Shown here: one piece after another, positions 61,319 to 64,000 of the stretch
How positions within the stretch are numbered: position 1 is the stretch's first letter
Layout: each line of letters opens with the position of its first letter
NCBI RefSeq assembly: GCF_025567265.1
Contig: NZ_JAOQJW010000007.1
Coordinates: 1-64,000, forward strand
Direction of reading: 5' to 3'
Length of the DNA stretch: 64,000 nt
Origin: Dorea_A amylophila
GTDB taxonomy: Bacteria; Bacillota; Clostridia; Lachnospirales; Lachnospiraceae
Program-made: the position numbers and the translations under genes
The notes under the pieces: generated by a model
Told to the model about the DNA's origin: nothing
The model's input: only the letters and a program-made list of their open reading frames with translations
Database searches by the model: none

Positions 61319-61789
61319 TTTGACTTAATCCTCTCTTTCTTCACTTATCATCGTTTTTCTTTTCAGCAGGTCTATACCTGCACTATTCAATCATTGGAAC
61401 CACCTCCCGATGTTTTTGTTACTGATACCTGTACATTTCTGAAAAGATAACAGCACATGCATATAGCGGCACCTGCACTAAGCGAAGCACCGCCACATGG
61501 TATCTGCTGTCATCTCCATAAAAAATGGAAATAACAGTTTTAATAAGGATCAAGCATTTAAGCCGCAAGAGGCCGTTCCTTGTAAAAGTGCCTTTCAGCC
61601 GTTTCTCTTTCACGTTCTCTCCGAATCCTGGCCGCTGGTTATTATGCGTAGCTGAGTTTCCGGGTATCCCCTCTTGCTATCTATATGAAATTGTCAAGGT
61701 ACAAGTCCGGGCTTTTTCTTTTGAAGAATTAACCCTTCACCTATAAAGCTCGGCAGAAGGTGTTTACCAACCCCCTTTTGCAAACTTTT
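61319..61789. other. 471 bp region without a convincing gene, leader of the surface-protein operon
   Basis: Contains the second 34 bp repeat (61739-61772) just after the sigma gene; TTGACA on the minus strand (61699-61694) without a good -10 box; a GGGAGGTGG ribosome site followed by a 3-codon frame ATG-ATT-GAA-TAG (minus, 61394-61383); and GCAGGT-CTAT-ACCTGC (61366-61381). A 64-codon minus-strand frame (61613-61419) has a GGAGAG site but no family features. Probably regulatory RNA or control DNA between the sigma-like gene and the surface protein. Confidence 0.5.
61739..61772. repeat. 34 bp direct repeat, copy 2
   Basis: Matches 22669-22702 at 31 of 34 positions, same orientation, and is again followed by a T-rich stretch. 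It lacks the inverted GGTTGGTAAA partner seen near copy 1. It lies 17 bp beyond the sigma gene's stop. Confidence 0.75.
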
Positions 61790-62458
61790 TTATTTTTTTC
61801 TCAATTTCTTTTTCTCAGTACTTTCTGCGAGTTCTTCCAAGCTGGCTCTCAGCTTGGCAACTGCCTTATTTCTCATGTTGTTGACTGCTGCTGAACTGAT
61901 TCCATGAATATCGGCATATTCCTGATAGGTCTGTTTCTCAAAATAAAGAGCATAAATAAGTTCCTTCTGCTTATCGGTCAGCATATCCATCATGCTTTCT
62001 GTCATCATCTGCTGAACAATCATTTCCTCCATATCTAGTGCCACACTCTCACCAAGCTGCATTTCTTCCATAGCAGAAGATAAGGAAATACAGCGTTTCT
62101 GATTGCAGCTATCCAGATTGATGCTCAGGCGATCTTCTCCTCGAAGAACAAAACGCAGATACCATTCAGCCTCTTCAAAGTAAGATTCCGTCAGATTACA
62201 TCCATATCCATTTCCAGCCACAGAAGAATAGCGATAACCGGAAATATCTTCGATAGGAAATACTGTTACCCGATTCTGTGCCTGATAGACCACATATCCG
62301 TTCTTATAAACAGTGATCGTGACTACGCCTACCTCGTTCTTAATAATCTTCTGAGCAACAACCGGGTATTTCCCCTCCCGTAAACTTTTACAGCTCGGTT
62401 TCTTTTCGCCTTTCTTTGGAGATTCCACCATTTCTTTCAGTTTTCTAAGTGTCAGCAT
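61790..62458 (-). CDS. Sigma-70-like RNA polymerase factor (element regulator)
   Basis: 222 residues from ATG 62458, with AAAGGTGG 5 nt upstream; an in-frame start at 62515 lies inside the leader structure. The C-terminal ~80 residues hold a sigma region 4-like HTH: LTDKQKELIYALYFEKQTYQ, EYADIHGISSAAVNNMRNKA, VAKLRASLEEL. The N-terminal half (LKEMVESPKKGEKKPSCKSL...YRYSSVAG) is less typical; the region 2 core is not obvious. Similar factors open the transfer operon in clostridial elements. Upstream of the surface-protein gene on the same strand. Confidence 0.82.
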   Translation of the reverse strand: MLTLRKLKEMVESPKKGEKKPSCKSLREGKYPVVAQKIIKNEVGVVTITVYKNGYVVYQAQNRVTVFPIEDISGYRYSSVAGNGYGCNLTESYFEEAEWYLRFVLRGEDRLSINLDSCNQKRCISLSSAMEEMQLGESVALDMEEMIVQQMMTESMMDMLTDKQKELIYALYFEKQTYQEYADIHGISSAAVNNMRNKAVAKLRASLEELAESTEKKKLRKK

Positions 62459-62505
62459 GACAACCACCTTTCTGCCTTTCGGCTCCGGGCTGTCAGTAGA
62501 CAAAA

Positions 62506-62582
62506 AAAGCAGCAAAAAAAGACTCCGATCTGCCCGGTTTTTTTTATACCGAGCGACTTGCGAAGCCTCTCCTTGCTGCTTT
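62506..62582 (-). promoter_or_regulatory. Structured leader, possible attenuator of the sigma gene
   Basis: On the minus strand AAAGCAGCAA (62582-62573) pairs with TTGCTGCTTT (62515-62506), and a T run follows (to 62502). The loop of ~57 nt contains a second stem CGGT/ACCG around eight A (62535-62551). This is the shape of a long-loop terminator or attenuator, 48 nt before the sigma start. Confidence 0.55.
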
Positions 62583-62622
62583 ATGTATCAATCAGCTATA
62601 CAGGGCACTCCCTGCACGCAGA

Positions 62623-62760
62623 TTAATCAGTGTTCATATTGTCATTTTCTATTGTAGTGTTTTCAGCCTTATCAGACTTTTCATCTACCAGGAAACTAAA
62701 ATCTCCCATTGCGTCATAGGGCTGATGTGTGATAAATTCCAGATATTCTTCTCGGCTCAT
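62623..62760 (-). CDS. 45-residue small acidic protein
   Basis: Too short for usual gene calling. ATG 62760 with AGGAGG 8 nt upstream begins MSREEYLEFITHQPYDAMGD; it is acidic, ends in TIENDNMNTD and a stop. The strong ribosome site and position between the XRE regulator and the sigma gene's leader support it as a real gene. No family recognised; a similar short ORF in related elements would confirm it. Confidence 0.6.
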   Translation of the reverse strand: MSREEYLEFITHQPYDAMGDFSFLVDEKSDKAENTTIENDNMNTD

Positions 62761-62846
62761 AATCTGTTACCTCCTTTTTGATGATCTAATCCTATCAATT
62801 TTTTCCTCAAAAATCTGAACTCTTATGTTCGAATTGATTTTTACAC

Positions 62847-62862
62847 CGAACAAATTTGTTCG
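62847..62862. promoter_or_regulatory. Perfect 16 bp palindrome CGAACAAATTTGTTCG
   Basis: Between the XRE gene and the small ORF. Perfect dyad, with a GTTCGAA sequence nearby (62827-62833). It resembles a Gram-positive LexA box, but the half-sites are 2 bp too far apart, so an operator for the neighbouring XRE protein is more likely. No strong promoter overlaps it. Confidence 0.5.
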
Positions 62863-62887
62863 ATTCCTATCTGAAACACATAAAAAA

Positions 62888-62921
62888 AGCAACCATTCTA
62901 TATGACATCAGAATGATTGCT
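62888..62921 (-). terminator. Terminator of the XRE regulator gene
   Basis: Minus-strand stem AGCAATCATTCT / AGAATGGTTGCT followed by TTTTTTT, 27 nt past the stop at 62949. Confidence 0.8.
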
Positions 62922-62948
62922 TAACTTTTTAAATATATTTTTTTCATT

Positions 62949-63401
62949 TTAGATAGCAGCAGCTTTTAACATCAGTTCTATCTGTTGCACCATAATTTCT
63001 TTCTTTTTAACATCTTCAATATCCATAACTGAATTCATAGCTGCTTGTAACCTCCTCTCCAAATCCTCATTTTTACTACATTTACTCTTTATATTGGTAA
63101 TCGCCTTCTGTTGCATTTCAGTACGATACCCTTTATTCAAATTCTGGGCATACTCAATACATCGTTCCCCCATGTCCGTTGGAATAAAAAAGTCCGCTGT
63201 CACATGGGGCATCACCTCTAACATTATCGCAATCTGAACCGACGTTAATTCTTTCGTTCCCTTCCAAACTCTTCTGACTGTCATCGTGCTGACATCAAGT
63301 GCCGCTGCTAACTCAGTTTGATTCACTTTATTCTGTTTACACCAGCTTTTAATTTCGCTTCCAATAGAACTTAAAGTCCGCACTTCACAGTCAGATGCCA
63401 T
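62949..63401 (-). CDS. XRE-family regulator
   Basis: 150 residues from ATG 63401, with AAGGGGGTG upstream. HTH ~10-65: IGSEIKSWCKQNKVNQTELA, AALDVSTMTVRRVWKGTKEL. The C-terminal half is helical (KGYRTEMQQKAITNIKSKCS) with no known domain. First gene at the right of the transfer module; likely regulator of the operon, maybe through the palindrome at 62847. Single transcript with a terminator. Confidence 0.8.
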   Translation of the reverse strand: MASDCEVRTLSSIGSEIKSWCKQNKVNQTELAAALDVSTMTVRRVWKGTKELTSVQIAIMLEVMPHVTADFFIPTDMGERCIEYAQNLNKGYRTEMQQKAITNIKSKCSKNEDLERRLQAAMNSVMDIEDVKKKEIMVQQIELMLKAAAI

Positions 63402-63551
63402 TTTGATCACCCCCTTCTAACAGATTTCGAATATTCATCTCTTAAAAATAAAGAGAATTATAGCCGGAACAAAATGACTTGCATTTCTATCCCGGCCTTC
63501 AAGATCTGTTATCCGTTTAGAAAAAGGTAGTGATTTTTACCATCTACGGTT

Positions 63552-63812
63552 TCATCTCATACAGTACTTCCAGAGCGAACTTTCTCTGTTTATCCTTAAC
63601 ACATAACTTCCTGCTGCCAGATTCTTCCCCAATCTTAGCAGAGAGTTTCCCCCAACTACCGTCATCATTTTGTTATTTGCTACTATAAAATTTTCAAGTA
63701 TTTCTCTTCTTAAAACAGTTCCACCCACAACGTCGATAACAGCCTGGTCGAATGTTATCAGACGCACCGTTTCTATCTTCTTCTTTTTTTTCTTCATAAT
63801 GTATTCTCGCAT
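63552..63812 (-). CDS. Small basic hypothetical protein
   Basis: 86 residues. Lys-rich start (MKKKKKKIETVRLITFDQAV), then VIDVVGGTVLRREILENFIV and a short C-terminal strand region. ATG at 63812 or 63797 is possible. No family recognised; separated from the XRE gene by 150 bp without clear signals. Could be a chance frame. Confidence 0.45.
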   Translation of the reverse strand: MREYIMKKKKKKIETVRLITFDQAVIDVVGGTVLRREILENFIVANNKMMTVVGGNSLLRLGKNLAAGSYVLRINRESSLWKYCMR

Positions 63813-63905
63813 TCTTCTCTGTCTTCCAAGCTATATTAGCCTTAGAAATTGTATCTATTTTACATATTTTTCACGCAAATTTAATATGTTTCTCATCAAA
63901 AAAAC

Positions 63906-63934
63906 TTGACTTCATTTTCTTTGCATGATATACT
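63906..63934 (+). promoter_or_regulatory. Promoter for a plus-strand gene beyond the window
   Basis: TTGACT (63906-63911) and TATACT (63929-63934) are 17 nt apart. No full gene follows before base 64000; an ATG at 63975 could be a start. Confidence 0.6.
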
Positions 63935-64000
63935 AATGAGCGTTGTATTTGACAAGTTTTCCTATAACCATTGAAAAATGGGCATATGGAAAATAGAGCT

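Noticed and set aside
61419..61613. Minus-strand 64-codon frame in the surface-protein leader
   Set aside because: Composition is not protein-like, no family recognised, and it lies in a region with likely regulatory signals. Kept only as a remark.
62847..62862. LexA (SOS) box
   Set aside because: The palindrome has CGAAC/GTTCG halves, but six bases separate them instead of four, so it does not fit the Gram-positive consensus.
1..64000. CRISPR arrays, tRNA and rRNA genes
   Set aside because: No regularly spaced repeats with spacers, and no tRNA- or rRNA-like sequence, were seen by eye on either strand. A covariance search would be needed to exclude them.

Overview
The window reads as mobile DNA from a low-GC Gram-positive gut anaerobe, most likely a Lachnospiraceae or related Clostridia genome. 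Reasons: AT-rich DNA, Shine-Dalgarno-led overlapping genes, Tn916-type and Tn1549/C. difficile CTn-type conjugation families, large serine recombinases and a class B sortase. I see no rRNA, tRNA, CRISPR array or obvious housekeeping gene. It appears to be a composite of several integrated elements joined at visible seams.

Layout. (1) 1-4.5 kb, plus strand: the end of a Tn916-like conjugation operon (orf15, orf14, orf13 homologues), then a small XRE regulator with its own promoter and operator and a membrane-protein gene cut off near 4520. (2) 4.5-6.05 kb: debris, comprising a minus-strand fragment of a methyltransferase-helicase gene (a diverged second copy of part of the giant gene at 31.8-40.2 kb) and a roughly 200 bp fragment of a WbaP-type sugar transferase. 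(3) 6.1-10.7 kb: a compact module with a RepA-like RecA-fold ATPase, a serine recombinase with an unusual C-terminal domain, two further genes carrying relatives of that domain, and a divergent XRE regulator. (4) 10.7-15.3 kb: an HNH nuclease, a ParM/ParR-like partition pair with an iteron-bearing upstream region, an XRE regulator and a SEC-C protein. (5) 15.4-22.25 kb: a membrane protein and four tandem large serine recombinases, one lacking the catalytic serine and zinc ribbon, preceded by a palindrome with a central TC/GA dinucleotide that resembles a recombinase attachment site.

(6) 22.4-63.4 kb: a nearly complete conjugation module of the Tn1549/CTn type. A candidate oriT, mobC and a MOBP-like relaxase are on the plus strand. 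Most of the rest is on the minus strand. In transcription order from the right these are: an XRE regulator, a 45-residue small ORF, a sigma-like factor behind a structured leader, a giant multi-Cna-B surface protein, small accessory proteins, a RepA_N-type replication protein, PcfB, the VirD4 coupling protein, a Maff2 pilin-like protein, a VirB6-like channel protein, PrgI, VirB4, sortase B, a small acidic protein, a CD1108-type wall hydrolase, DUF4315, DUF4366, topoisomerase III, the 2817-residue methyltransferase-helicase, a roughly 1578-residue ArdC/zincin/nucleotidyltransferase polyvalent protein, TTRAP and a YodL protein. A 34 bp direct repeat (31/34 identical) lies near both ends of this module (22.67 and 61.74 kb).

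How it works together (inference from family knowledge): relaxase and MobC nick oriT; VirD4 delivers the DNA to the VirB4/PrgI/VirB6/Maff2 channel; the NlpC/P60 hydrolase opens the wall; topoisomerase III, the replication protein and the polyvalent proteins process and protect incoming DNA; sortase B probably anchors the surface protein, which has a PKTG-type sorting signal; the recombinase cluster would integrate and excise the element. The least explained features are the degenerate recombinase in the four-gene array, the thrice-present recombinase-linked domain, the TC-core palindrome and the paired repeats.
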